This document shows positions 26,356-35,513 of a DNA stretch of 64,000 nt, one piece after another. The stretch is from Bacteroidales bacterium UBA1077 (GTDB taxonomy: Bacteria; Bacteroidota; Bacteroidia; Bacteroidales; UBA932), in NCBI GenBank assembly GCA_002314195.1, contig DCCQ01000074.1, forward strand, positions 1 through 64,000. The letters run 5' to 3'. Under the pieces are notes generated by a model. That model was not told where the DNA came from. It saw only the letters and a list, made by a program, of their open reading frames with translations, and made no database searches. The translations under genes and the position numbers were made by a program. How positions within the stretch are numbered: the stretch's first letter is position 1; each line of letters starts with the position of its first letter.

Positions 26356-27615
26356 ATGAATGATATCACTAAACGTAACCCTTGGATGTGGATTCCGACA
26401 CTCTATTTTGTGGAAGGACTTCCATATTTCATAGTCAACACAATCGCTCTCGCCATATTCAAGGATCTTGGTGTCGACAACGGTACATTGGGGCTTGTGA
26501 CGACGGTTATCAGCCTCCCGTGGCTGATAAAACCTTTTTGGAGCCCGTTTGTGGACATATTCCGCAGCAAGCGTTGGTGGATTCTCTCGATGCAGGTTCT
26601 GATGGCGGTGTCCGTGCTTGCGGTCTCGCTTCTTCTTCCGGCGTCTTCATTCACTTTTGTCCTTGTCATGTTCATGGTGGTGGCATTCGCCAGCGCGACG
26701 CATGACATAGCGGCTGACGGTTTCTACATGTTGGCTCTTGACGAGAGGAGACAGTCGGCTTTCGTGGGAGTCAGAAGCACTTTCTACAGAATCGCCTCTG
26801 TTTTTGGACAAGGAGTGCTTGTCGTCATGGCCGGTGTGTTTCAGAGGAGGATGGGAGATATCCCGAAGGCATGGAGCCTGGTGCTTCTTGTTTCCGCCGT
26901 GATCCTTGCGGCGACGGCTCTCTATCATTTCTTCTCGATACCCCGCCCGGCAGAGGATGTGGATTGCCGCGATAGGAAAAGCGCCGCCACGATATTCAAG
27001 GAATTCGGTTCGTCTTTCGTCACGTTTTTCAGCAAGAAAGGGGTGTGGGTGGCAATCCTTTTCATGCTTCTTTACCGCCTTCCGGAAGCCTTGTCTGTCA
27101 ATATGCTATACCCTTTCTTCAAGGATGCCACGTCTGATGGCGGGCTTGGACTCTCGACTGATGCTTATGGACTGGTTTATGGCACGTTCGGAGTTGTCGC
27201 CCTTTTGGCAGGAGGAATTATCGGAGGTGTTTTCGCGTCGCGAGTCGGCTTGAAAAAGGCTTTGTGGCCGATGGCATTGAGCCTGGCCCTGCCGTGCGCC
27301 GTATATCTTTATATGGCCATCGTCCAACCATCCAGTCTCTGGACGGTAGGAGGTTGCATCGTGTTTGACCAATTCGGCTATGGTTTCGGATTCACGGCAT
27401 ACATGCTTTACATGATGCAGTTCGCCGACGGTCCGCTCAAAACTTCCCACTATGCAATATGTACGGCGTTCATGTGGCTTTCCATGAAATTGCCGGGGTT
27501 GGTCTCGGGTTACCTTCAGCAGTCACTTGGTTATGTCGGATTCTTTACACTTGTTATGATATGTTGCATTCCAGCTTTCTTAGGCGTCTATGTTGCGCGC
27601 AGGCGTTTGTCCTGA
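26356..27615 (+). CDS. AmpG-like MFS/PAT permease
   Basis: A 419-residue integral membrane protein with about 12 helices. The N-terminal WIPTLYFVEGLPYFIVNT and the following LPWLIKPFWSPFVD are typical of the AmpG/PAT branch of the major facilitator superfamily, which includes importers of muropeptides and amino sugars. The product overlaps the start of the muramidase gene by 55 bases, and the genes downstream encode a MurNAc-releasing enzyme and sugar kinase/uridylyltransferase homologues. Import of a peptidoglycan breakdown product is therefore the most likely job; that is inference from context, not from substrate-specific residues. Confidence 0.85.
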   Translation: MNDITKRNPWMWIPTLYFVEGLPYFIVNTIALAIFKDLGVDNGTLGLVTTVISLPWLIKPFWSPFVDIFRSKRWWILSMQVLMAVSVLAVSLLLPASSFTFVLVMFMVVAFASATHDIAADGFYMLALDERRQSAFVGVRSTFYRIASVFGQGVLVVMAGVFQRRMGDIPKAWSLVLLVSAVILAATALYHFFSIPRPAEDVDCRDRKSAATIFKEFGSSFVTFFSKKGVWVAILFMLLYRLPEALSVNMLYPFFKDATSDGGLGLSTDAYGLVYGTFGVVALLAGGIIGGVFASRVGLKKALWPMALSLALPCAVYLYMAIVQPSSLWTVGGCIVFDQFGYGFGFTAYMLYMMQFADGPLKTSHYAICTAFMWLSMKLPGLVSGYLQQSLGYVGFFTLVMICCIPAFLGVYVARRRLS

Positions 27616-28826
27616 TATCTATCTTATCCATCGCTCAGGTACGCCTTGGAATTGAAGTCCTGGAAGGCCGTGGCTTTGAGGGACTTGTCGGCAGGAATGT
27701 CGGCCTTGTCACCAATCCGAGCGGTATTGATCACAACCTTCGTTCCACAATAGACATTCTTCACGAGGCTCCGGGAGTCAACCTGAAGACATTGTTCGCT
27801 CCTGAGCACGGAGTCCGCGGAGATGCTTACGCCGGCTCTTATGTCACTGACACCAAAGATCCTAAGACCGGACTTACGGTGTATTCGATTTATGGCCCGA
27901 ACCGCAAGCCGAGCAAGAAGATGCTGGAGGGTCTTGACATCGTGGTCTATGACATCCAGGACATCGGCAGCCGCTCCTACACTTTCATCAGCACCCTAGG
28001 TTTGGTGATGCGCGCCTGCGCCGAGAACGACATTGAAGTGATGGTTCTCGACAGACCCAACCCGTTGGGCGGCAACAAGATCGAGGGTTGTCTTGTGGAG
28101 CCGGGCTTCCACTCTTTCGTCAGCGAATTCAAAATCCCTTACATCTACGGTCTCACGGTCGGCGAGCTTGCCATCCTGCTGAACGAGGAAGGGCTGAACT
28201 GTGGCGAGAAAGGCAACGAGGCTCCGCTGAAATGCAGACTTTCCGTCATCCCGATGGAAGGTTGGACAAGGAATATGCTCTATCAGGACACGAACCTTCC
28301 TTGGGTGCTCCCGTCCCCGAATATTCCTTACCCTCAGTCCGCTGTGAACTATCCGTCCTCCGGCATAGCCGGCGAGTTTCAAGGCTACCTGAGCATCGGC
28401 ATCGGCTACACGCTTCCGTTCGAGGTGTTCGCGGCCGAGTGGATTGACGCTGACGCGCTGAAGGCCAGACTGGACAGCTACAACCTTCCGGGCATCGCTT
28501 TCAGGACGATCCATTTCAAACCGTTCTCCGGAAGCCTTCAAGGGAAACTCATCCATGGGGTCCAGTTCCATTACACTGACTATGAGGCCGCTTGCTGCAC
28601 GCTGACCCAGTTCTATGTGATGCAGGCTGTGAACGAGCTCTATCCAGAAAAGAATCCGTTCGCCCTTTCGAAGGGGCGCAACAATATGTTCGACAAGGTA
28701 TGTGGTACGGATTATGTAAGAACCGCTTTCGGCAAGCGTCTGAAGGCCCGGGACATAGCTGACTATTGGTCGAAGGATGTCGAGGCGTTCAGGAAGCTTG
28801 CCAAAAAGTATTGGCTATATTATTAA
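27561..28826 (+). CDS. namZ: NamZ-type exo-beta-N-acetylmuramidase (DUF1343)
   Basis: A 421-residue secreted protein of the DUF1343 family, whose characterised members release terminal MurNAc from peptidoglycan fragments. The signal peptide ends around ISILSIAQ. Family hallmarks include GLVTNPSGID, LFAPEHGVRGD, YDIQDIGSRSYTFISTLG and DRPNPLGG in the first half. The frame is open from 27459 but the start at 27561 gives a proper signal peptide; it still overlaps the permease 3' end by 55 bases, implying translational coupling. With the permease it forms the entry step of a putative MurNAc salvage route. Confidence 0.92.
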   Translation: MLHSSFLRRLCCAQAFVLISILSIAQVRLGIEVLEGRGFEGLVGRNVGLVTNPSGIDHNLRSTIDILHEAPGVNLKTLFAPEHGVRGDAYAGSYVTDTKDPKTGLTVYSIYGPNRKPSKKMLEGLDIVVYDIQDIGSRSYTFISTLGLVMRACAENDIEVMVLDRPNPLGGNKIEGCLVEPGFHSFVSEFKIPYIYGLTVGELAILLNEEGLNCGEKGNEAPLKCRLSVIPMEGWTRNMLYQDTNLPWVLPSPNIPYPQSAVNYPSSGIAGEFQGYLSIGIGYTLPFEVFAAEWIDADALKARLDSYNLPGIAFRTIHFKPFSGSLQGKLIHGVQFHYTDYEAACCTLTQFYVMQAVNELYPEKNPFALSKGRNNMFDKVCGTDYVRTAFGKRLKARDIADYWSKDVEAFRKLAKKYWLYY

Positions 28827-28847
28827 ACCACTTGACACCGAATCATC

Positions 28848-30350
28848 ATGAAGAACATTCTGAACATCGCACTTGCGTCAGCCGTAGCGCTGGCCATGCT
28901 TGCATCACCGGTTGATTCATATTCACAGGAAAGACGCTCCTCCGGATCGAGGGGCAACACCACTTCCTCGCAGACCAGATCTTCCTCCAGAAGTTCTTCT
29001 TCCACAAGGAGTTCCGGATCTTCTTCCACAAGAAGTTCGGCCTCTTCCGTGTCCGGAGGTTCCCAGGACAACAACAGGAGAAGCTCCAGATCTTCGGTGA
29101 GGAGCTCGTCTTCAGACAGATCTTCTTCCCGTGGCAATGACAGCGGAAGCTATCAGGATAACGGCCGCCGGAACAATTCCGCTGTGTCAAGAAGTTCGCG
29201 GGACAACAGTCGCAGGAGTGGCTCCAGTGTATCAAGGGGCTCTCAGGACAATAGTCGCCGGAGCGATGGTTCTGCTTCTGTAAGGAGTTCATCTTCGGAC
29301 AGATCCTCATCGTCAGTCAGACGCTCGTCATCCTCGTCACGTTCTTCGTCTGTAAGGGAGTCGTCTTCATCTACGAGAAGTTCCAACGGCAGGGTGGCAA
29401 GGCGGATAGGTTCGTCTTCGACCAGAAGCACATCTGCGCGCGCTTCGGTGTCTGACACCAGAAGGGAACAGTCACAAAGGGTCGGCAACGCTACCAGAGG
29501 CGGCCTGACTTCTTACGACCGCAACGCACAAGGCGGAAGGGATGTCATGAGGGAGAGCCGCAGTGATTTCATGAGGATAGGCGAGGACAGGAATGTACAC
29601 AGGATCCCGCCGCGCGAACGTGATTTCATGCCATACGACCGTCCGAGGCATTTCTGGACGCACGACCACCATTGCTACGGCTACAGGGTTCACGACCTGC
29701 CTCCTCGTTACAGGAGGATGACCTACTGGGGAGTCGAGTACTGCATCTACGACGGCATCTATTACAGACCTTACGGTGATATATTCGTTGTGTGCCGCCC
29801 TCCTTTCGGTGTCTGCATCGACCGCGCCGTCTCCGACCTGGTGTTCGCGTCCGTGCGCTTCGCCTACTACAACAACACTTACCGGATGTACCGGGCCATT
29901 GACTCCAACAACCGGATCATCGAGGAGCAGAACAGGATAATCGCCCAGAACAACGCCACCATCGCGGCGCAGAACAATACCTTTGCTTTGAACTCTACCA
30001 GGGCGAACAACGCTTATTCCCTTGCTGACAGGCTGGGGCTCGTCCAGAGTTACGCCTACGCCAACCAGCCGTACTACTATCAGGACGGGGTCTTCTACAT
30101 CGTCAACTCCAACGGTCAGTACGAGGTCATCGTTCCACCTTCAGGAGCACTTGTCGAGGATCTTCCGGATGACTACGACACGATTACCTTGGACGGAATG
30201 GATTTCTATAAGGTTGATGACACGGTCTATCGTCTGACTCTCGTTGAGGGCAAGCCTTACCTTGAGGTTCTGGGACAGATGTACGGCAAACTGGCCAACC
30301 AATACAATTATTACTCAAACAGAACTGCTTCCTACAACAGTCTCTATTAA
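28848..30350 (+). CDS. secreted Ser/Arg-rich protein with DUF6515-like C-terminal region
   Basis: A 500-residue protein. A signal peptide (about 1-26) precedes some 180 residues of Ser/Arg-dominated low-complexity sequence with recurring SRRSGSS, SSSDRSSS and GGSQDNNRR units. A folded region follows with HFWTHDHHCYGYRVHDLPPR, YWGVEYCIYDGIYYRP and later NNRIIEEQNRIIAQNN (a short coiled-coil-like stretch), resembling DUF6515. The strongly basic, disordered arm could bind anionic cell-wall or surface polymers; that is inference. It sits 21 bases after namZ and 14 bases before the kinase fusion gene, so it is probably co-transcribed with the recycling genes. Confidence 0.75.
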   Translation: MKNILNIALASAVALAMLASPVDSYSQERRSSGSRGNTTSSQTRSSSRSSSSTRSSGSSSTRSSASSVSGGSQDNNRRSSRSSVRSSSSDRSSSRGNDSGSYQDNGRRNNSAVSRSSRDNSRRSGSSVSRGSQDNSRRSDGSASVRSSSSDRSSSSVRRSSSSSRSSSVRESSSSTRSSNGRVARRIGSSSTRSTSARASVSDTRREQSQRVGNATRGGLTSYDRNAQGGRDVMRESRSDFMRIGEDRNVHRIPPRERDFMPYDRPRHFWTHDHHCYGYRVHDLPPRYRRMTYWGVEYCIYDGIYYRPYGDIFVVCRPPFGVCIDRAVSDLVFASVRFAYYNNTYRMYRAIDSNNRIIEEQNRIIAQNNATIAAQNNTFALNSTRANNAYSLADRLGLVQSYAYANQPYYYQDGVFYIVNSNGQYEVIVPPSGALVEDLPDDYDTITLDGMDFYKVDDTVYRLTLVEGKPYLEVLGQMYGKLANQYNYYSNRTASYNSLY

Positions 30351-30364
30351 CAAATCGGACATTA

Positions 30365-31780
30365 ATGGACAAACTCAGGAACTTATTTGAAAGTTATACA
30401 GGTCAGAAAGTCAGTGACACGGAGGAACTGAACTCCTCCGGAAGCAACAGGAGGTATTTCCGTCTCAAGGGCGGGAATATCTCCATTATAGGTGTCATAG
30501 GGACAAGCCTTGAGGAGAACAATGCTTTCGTCAGCCTCAGCTCACATTTCCTCAGCAAAGGCATCAAGGTGCCGAAGGTTCTGGCGGTCAGCGAGGATGG
30601 AATGAGATATATTCAGGAAGACCTTGGTGATGACCAACTCTACAAAGTGGTCACTCAGGGGCGGGAAAGCGGTGAATACAGTTCCTACGAGTGCCGTCTT
30701 CTGTGCCGCGCGATGGAGATGCTTCCTAAACTTCAGTTCAAAGGTGCGGAGGGGCTGGATTGGTCGGTCTGCTATCCAGAACCTGCCTTCAACGAAAGGA
30801 TGATTCTTTTTGATCTGAACTATTTCAAATATTGTTTTCTGAAGGCTACCGGTCTGGAATTCAACGAGGTTAAACTTCAGGATGACTTTGAGAAGTTGAA
30901 GACGGATCTGATGCAGGACATGGGCGACACGTTCATGTACAGGGATTTTCAGGCCAGGAATGTGATGATGAAAGACGGAGAGCCTTACTTCATTGATTTC
31001 CAAGGAGGAAGAAGAGGCCCGATCTATTACGATGTCGCGTCGTTCATTTGGCAGGCCCGCTCACGTTATCCTGAGAACCTTCGCAAGGAAATGGTCCAGA
31101 CATATTTACGAGCCTTGAAAGGCTACACAGAGGTTAATGAGGAGCATTTCAACGAGAGACTAAGGCTGTTTGTCCTGTTCCGTACCCTTCAGGTTCTTGG
31201 CGCCTATGGTTTCAGGGGATATTTCGAGAAGAAACCGCATTTCCTTGCCAGTGTCCCGTATGCTCTGAGCAACCTGCGCCGTCTTCTGCAGAAACCGTTC
31301 GAGGACTATCCTTACCTGAACGAAATCCTGACCAAATTGACGACAATGTCGCAGTTCAACAATATTGCTGAAGACAAACGTCTGGAAGTGAGGGTGTTCA
31401 GTTTCGCCTATAAGAAGGGCATACCTGTTGACACCACCGGCAACGGCGGAGGTTATGTCTTCGATTGCCGCGCGATCAACAATCCTGGCAAGTACGAGCA
31501 TTACCGCCAGTTCACCGGTCTGGACAAGGAGGTCGTCAAGTTCCTTGAGGACGATGGAGGGGTGACAATGTTCCTGAACAATGTCTATGACCTTGTCGAT
31601 AATCATGTCAAGTGTTTCATCGAGAGGAAGTTCACTCACTTGCAGGTTTGTTTCGGGTGCACAGGCGGACAGCACCGTTCGGTCTATTGCGCAGAGCATC
31701 TGGCGCAGCATCTGGCCGACAGGTTCGACATCAAGATAACGGTTTCACACAGAGAGTTGGACATAGAGAAGATTTTGTAG
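30365..31780 (+). CDS. APH-type sugar kinase fused to RapZ C-terminal domain
   Basis: A 471-residue fusion. Residues 1 to about 310 form an aminoglycoside-phosphotransferase-type kinase (catalytic loop MYRDFQARNVMM near 192, metal-binding FIDFQGGRRGP near 210), the class that includes AmgK, the anomeric MurNAc/GlcNAc kinase. Residues about 340-471 match the C-terminal domain of RapZ (FSFAYKKGIP, FDCRAINNPG, then CTGGQHRSVYCAE near 431), which in E. coli binds glucosamine 6-phosphate or small RNA. The next gene is a MurU-like uridylyltransferase that starts one base after the stop, supporting an AmgK-like role. The RapZ domain suggests sugar-phosphate sensing or allosteric control; this is untested. 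Confidence 0.85.
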   Translation: MDKLRNLFESYTGQKVSDTEELNSSGSNRRYFRLKGGNISIIGVIGTSLEENNAFVSLSSHFLSKGIKVPKVLAVSEDGMRYIQEDLGDDQLYKVVTQGRESGEYSSYECRLLCRAMEMLPKLQFKGAEGLDWSVCYPEPAFNERMILFDLNYFKYCFLKATGLEFNEVKLQDDFEKLKTDLMQDMGDTFMYRDFQARNVMMKDGEPYFIDFQGGRRGPIYYDVASFIWQARSRYPENLRKEMVQTYLRALKGYTEVNEEHFNERLRLFVLFRTLQVLGAYGFRGYFEKKPHFLASVPYALSNLRRLLQKPFEDYPYLNEILTKLTTMSQFNNIAEDKRLEVRVFSFAYKKGIPVDTTGNGGGYVFDCRAINNPGKYEHYRQFTGLDKEVVKFLEDDGGVTMFLNNVYDLVDNHVKCFIERKFTHLQVCFGCTGGQHRSVYCAEHLAQHLADRFDIKITVSHRELDIEKIL

Positions 31781-32530
31781 ATGAAGGCGATGATTTTCGC
31801 GGCGGGGCTTGGCACGAGGCTCAGACCGATCACAGACACGTTGCCCAAGGCTTTGGTTCCGATTGACGGGAAACCACTGCTGTACCGTGTCGTGTCCAAA
31901 CTGAAGGCCGCGGGAATCTCGGATTTTGTCATAAATGTCCATCATTTTCCTGATTCCATCATAGGCTACACTCATGAGCAGAATGATTTCGGTGTGAATG
32001 TCAGATTCTCGGACGAGAGGGATTTTCTGCGCGAGACAGGTGGCGGAATCAGATTCGCGCGCCCGCTGCTGGAAGGAAGTCCGTTCCTGGTCCACAATGT
32101 GGACATCCTTTCTGATTTGGATGTGAACTGGTTCATCTCACAGGCAAGGCCGGACGCTCTCTCGAACATTCTTGTCAGCGACCGCAAGACACAGAGATAT
32201 TTCCTCTTTGATGATGAGATGAGGCTTGTCGGTTGGACTAACATAGCGACAGGCGAGGTGAGGAGCCCCTACGGAGACATCGATCCTTCGAGATTTCGGA
32301 AATATGCCTTCGCGGGCATCCACTTCATCTCCGATGGCATATTCAAAGTCTTTGAAGAGGATGGCTGGGGCGACCGCTTCTCGATCACTGATTTCTATAT
32401 TCAGGAGTGCGCCAGGCATCCGATCTATGGAGTGGCTCCTTCTGAACTGCGCATTATCGATGTCGGCAAGTTCGATACCTTGGCCGAGGCGGATGATTTT
32501 GTAAGAAACACACTTAAAACAACTGATTAA
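31781..32530 (+). CDS. MurU-like sugar-1-phosphate nucleotidyltransferase
   Basis: A 249-residue NTP-transferase with the signature [19 protein letters not shown] at the N-terminus, the conserved [13 protein letters not shown] segment near residue 84, and the metal-binding [10 protein letters not shown] near residue 105. Family members make nucleoside-diphosphate sugars; MurU makes UDP-MurNAc from MurNAc-1-phosphate. Its start directly abuts the stop of the APH-type kinase, the usual AmgK-MurU order. With the permease and NamZ it would complete a route from wall fragments back to UDP-MurNAc that skips GlcNAc-6-phosphate. Confidence 0.85.
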   Translation: MKAMIFAAGLGTRLRPITDTLPKALVPIDGKPLLYRVVSKLKAAGISDFVINVHHFPDSIIGYTHEQNDFGVNVRFSDERDFLRETGGGIRFARPLLEGSPFLVHNVDILSDLDVNWFISQARPDALSNILVSDRKTQRYFLFDDEMRLVGWTNIATGEVRSPYGDIDPSRFRKYAFAGIHFISDGIFKVFEEDGWGDRFSITDFYIQECARHPIYGVAPSELRIIDVGKFDTLAEADDFVRNTLKTTD

Positions 32531-32531
32531 T

Positions 32532-32969
32532 ATGGCAAAGAGTAAATTTTGGTCCGAATTCAAGGACTTTGCGATGAAAGGCAATGTGATCGATCTGGCT
32601 GTCGGTGTTGTTGTCGGCGGCGCTTTCGGCAAGATTGTCACCTCATTGGTCAACGACATCATCATGCCGTGCGTCGGTGTGCTCATCGGCGGCTTTGATT
32701 TCACAAATCTTAAAATCGTCCTGCACAAGGCTGTGATGGACGGCGCGGAGGTGGTGAAGCCGGCCGTGACCCTCAACTATGGCAATTTTATTCAGGAGAC
32801 TGTCAACTTCCTGATCATCGCATTCAGTATATTCCTTGCCATCAAGGGATTGGCCAAGTTGCAGAGAAAGAAGGAAGAGTCTCCTGCCGCTCCCGCAGCA
32901 CCGGCTCCTAAGCCTGATGACGTGGTTCTTCTTGAGGAGATTCGTGATCTTCTGAAGAACCGGAAATAA
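32532..32969 (+). CDS. mscL: large-conductance mechanosensitive channel
   Basis: A 145-residue protein with the MscL first helix [20 protein letters not shown], a second transmembrane segment at about 93-112 ([20 protein letters not shown], as far as FLAIKGL), an Ala/Pro-rich linker, and a C-terminal bundle [11 protein letters not shown]. It opens under membrane tension during hypo-osmotic shock. It starts one base after the MurU-like gene. Its last 62 bases overlap the 3' end of the convergent AraC-family gene. Confidence 0.95.
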   Translation: MAKSKFWSEFKDFAMKGNVIDLAVGVVVGGAFGKIVTSLVNDIIMPCVGVLIGGFDFTNLKIVLHKAVMDGAEVVKPAVTLNYGNFIQETVNFLIIAFSIFLAIKGLAKLQRKKEESPAAPAAPAPKPDDVVLLEEIRDLLKNRK

Positions 32970-33873
32970 CACGTTCCTTGTAAGCCATCGGGGAGCATCC
33001 TACCGCTTCCTTGAAATATTTTCCGAAGAAAGACTGGTTCGCGAAATGCAAGGTCTCGCTGATTTCCTGGACGGTGTAGTTGCCGCTCTTGAGCATTGTC
33101 TTGGCGTCCTTGATGACAAAGTCGCGGATCCAGTCTTTTGCGTGTTTCCCTGACTCCTTGTAGATCATCTGCGCGAAGTACTTAGGGGAAATGAACAGCC
33201 TCTTGGCATAGAATTTTACGCTGCGCTCGAAAGTGTAGTTCTGGCCGAGTTCGGTAAGAAAGCGCCGCAGAATTTCATTGCTTCTCCACTTTGTAACAGT
33301 GCGGTCTACAACTTTCTCGTCCTGTATCGCAAGACGTTCTGAAAGATAACTTGCCAGCATTATATATGCCCCTTGGAGGGCCTCGGCTTTGAACATGTCG
33401 CTATCGAACAGGATGATGTTCTTGACTGTCGAGAAGAAAGACAACATCCGCTGACCTTCGGAATAGGTAAGATGAAGAATTTTCGGATCATAAAGCGCGT
33501 CCCTTAGATACCTTGCGCTGCTGAAAGTGAAATTCATCAGGCTGCTGTCCGGAAGAATGGCGACGGAAATCGCTTTGAAATCATCCGTGACTGACATACT
33601 TTCCACTATGTTGCCGAGACTGATCATTATCACATCGTTTGCCCTGACTGTGTAGTCTTTGCCGGAAATTCTTGCGTGGCCTTCTCCGTCCGCACACATG
33701 AATATCACAGTGAACCGGATTTTGGCAGGAAGGTCAGGAAATGAGTTGAATATTGTCCCCCATTGATAGTCAATGCTGTCGTTAAGGAAAAGTTGGCTGT
33801 CATAGACTGTCAGACCCGGAAAACCGTTGAGCAGTTCGATGTCGAAGTTGGTTATTTCCCTGAATTTGTCCAT
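32908..33873 (-). CDS. AraC-family transcriptional regulator
   Basis: A 321-residue regulator with an N-terminal sensing region resembling a cupin and a C-terminal pair of helix-turn-helix motifs ([19 protein letters not shown], then [20 protein letters not shown] and VGCSPMAYK). The last about 20 residues ([20 protein letters not shown]) are encoded by DNA that is also the end of mscL on the other strand. The upstream NhaC gene ends 16 bases before its start on the same strand, so it probably shares that transcript and may regulate it. The ligand is unknown. Confidence 0.92.
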   Translation of the reverse strand: MDKFREITNFDIELLNGFPGLTVYDSQLFLNDSIDYQWGTIFNSFPDLPAKIRFTVIFMCADGEGHARISGKDYTVRANDVIMISLGNIVESMSVTDDFKAISVAILPDSSLMNFTFSSARYLRDALYDPKILHLTYSEGQRMLSFFSTVKNIILFDSDMFKAEALQGAYIMLASYLSERLAIQDEKVVDRTVTKWRSNEILRRFLTELGQNYTFERSVKFYAKRLFISPKYFAQMIYKESGKHAKDWIRDFVIKDAKTMLKSGNYTVQEISETLHFANQSFFGKYFKEAVGCSPMAYKERVISGSSEDHESPQEEPRHQA

Positions 33874-33889
33874 TTCGTGTGGGTAATGT

Positions 33890-35335
33890 CTAGTTGTCTT
33901 TCTTGAATATCTTGTAGCCGATCGCCGCCACCGTAATGCTCATCAGCGGGCTTATCAGATTGAAAAAGCAATACGGCAGGTATGCCAGAGTCGGAACACT
34001 TAGGATCGTGGCCTGCGTCATTCCGCAGCTGCTCCACGGGTATAGCGGTGATGTGACAGTGGCGGAATCCTCCACGGAGCGGCTCAACAATCTGTTTTCA
34101 TAGCCCTCTTTCTCATAGACATCCTTGAACAGGCTGGAGGTAAGGATGATGGCGAGGTACTGGTCTGAGACTATTCCGTTCAGAGCGGTTCCGGTCACCA
34201 CCGTTGAGGTCACGAGGCTTGTCCTGCGTTTTGTAAGAGGAAGGATCATCGAGGCGAGGTGGTGCAGCATACCGCTGGCCTTCATTGCCGCTCCGAAACA
34301 CATCGCACAGATTATGAGGTAGACGGTGTTCAGCATTCCGAGCATTCCTTTCGATGACACGAGCTGGTTCACTTCCGGATTTCCGGTCTCCACGGAGACG
34401 GAGTTGTAGATGGATTCTATCGTTCCTGTGAACAGGATTTTGGCGTTGGATCCATCTCCGGCGACTGATGTCCCGATTTCACGGATTATGTCCGGCTGGA
34501 ATATGACCGCCGCGATGGCTGCTGTGACCGTGGACAGAGCCAGCACGATGAGAGCTGGCATCCTGCGCGCAATCATCACCGCTGTCAAAGCCGGAACAAT
34601 CAGCAGCCATGGTGTGATGTTGAATTTCGAGTTGAGGACAGATGTATATTCATTGACCATCGAGGCGTCGCTCCCGGAGTGGAAGAATCCGAGAATCGTG
34701 AATATGACGAGTGTTATCACGATTGACGGAACCGTGGTGTACATCAGGTAGCGGATGTGCTCGAACATCGGGACCTTGCTCATGGATGAGGCCAGCACGG
34801 TGGTGTCGGAGAGAGGTGAGATCTTGTCTCCGAAATAGGCTCCCGAGATGATCGCTCCGGCAATCATTCCGTCACTGAATCCCAGAGCCTTCCCGATGCC
34901 GAGCAATGCCACGCCGATCGTGGCGATGGTTGTCCACGAGCTTCCTATCATCACCGAGACCAGTGCGCAGATCACGCAGGCCGTCAGGAGGAACACCTTT
35001 GGACTGATTATCTTGACTCCATAATAGATGAATGTCGGCACGATTCCGCTCATTGTCCACGTTCCGGAAATCGCTCCGATCAGGAAAAGAATGACAATCG
35101 CCGTCGTAACGTCTCCTATGTTGCTTTTGATCGCCTCCTCGAAATCCTGCCACGGAACCTTGAACAGCCACATCGCCAGCCAGATGGCGACTCCGGCGGA
35201 GAAAAGCAGCGCGACCTGGCTCGCTCCGAGAATAGCTTCACTTCCGAATATGCTGATGTTCAATGCCAGCAGCGTCACAAGAATCAGGATCGGAATCAGG
35301 GATATTCCCACCCTGAACATGGTAATTTTCTTCAT
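33890..35335 (-). CDS. nhaC: NhaC-family Na+/H+ antiporter
   Basis: A 481-residue polytopic protein of the NhaC family. Hallmarks include FSAGVAIWLAM, IGSSWTTIATIGVALLGIGK, the conserved GAYFGDKISPLSDTT segment near residue 168, and the C-terminal SVEDSATVTSPLYPWSSCG. Such proteins exchange sodium for protons to control cytoplasmic pH and sodium load. The AraC regulator lies 16 bases downstream. The 178-base gap to the divergent NigD-like gene holds A/T-rich sequence that must contain promoters for both. Confidence 0.92.
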   Translation of the reverse strand: MKKITMFRVGISLIPILILVTLLALNISIFGSEAILGASQVALLFSAGVAIWLAMWLFKVPWQDFEEAIKSNIGDVTTAIVILFLIGAISGTWTMSGIVPTFIYYGVKIISPKVFLLTACVICALVSVMIGSSWTTIATIGVALLGIGKALGFSDGMIAGAIISGAYFGDKISPLSDTTVLASSMSKVPMFEHIRYLMYTTVPSIVITLVIFTILGFFHSGSDASMVNEYTSVLNSKFNITPWLLIVPALTAVMIARRMPALIVLALSTVTAAIAAVIFQPDIIREIGTSVAGDGSNAKILFTGTIESIYNSVSVETGNPEVNQLVSSKGMLGMLNTVYLIICAMCFGAAMKASGMLHHLASMILPLTKRRTSLVTSTVVTGTALNGIVSDQYLAIILTSSLFKDVYEKEGYENRLLSRSVEDSATVTSPLYPWSSCGMTQATILSVPTLAYLPYCFFNLISPLMSITVAAIGYKIFKKDN

Positions 35336-35513
35336 CTGAATAAGTCCGTTTATATTCCTTTTCCCAAGCGTCCGTTAAAAATAACTTGCGCCATCTGCGG
35401 CAACTTATTTTTCCGCCTGCCAAATGGAGCGCAAGTTAAATTTTTTTTCGCATTTTTACGCAAGAATTCGGGTGGTACGGATTTAGTTGACTGAAAAAAA
35501 TAAACAAAAGCAT

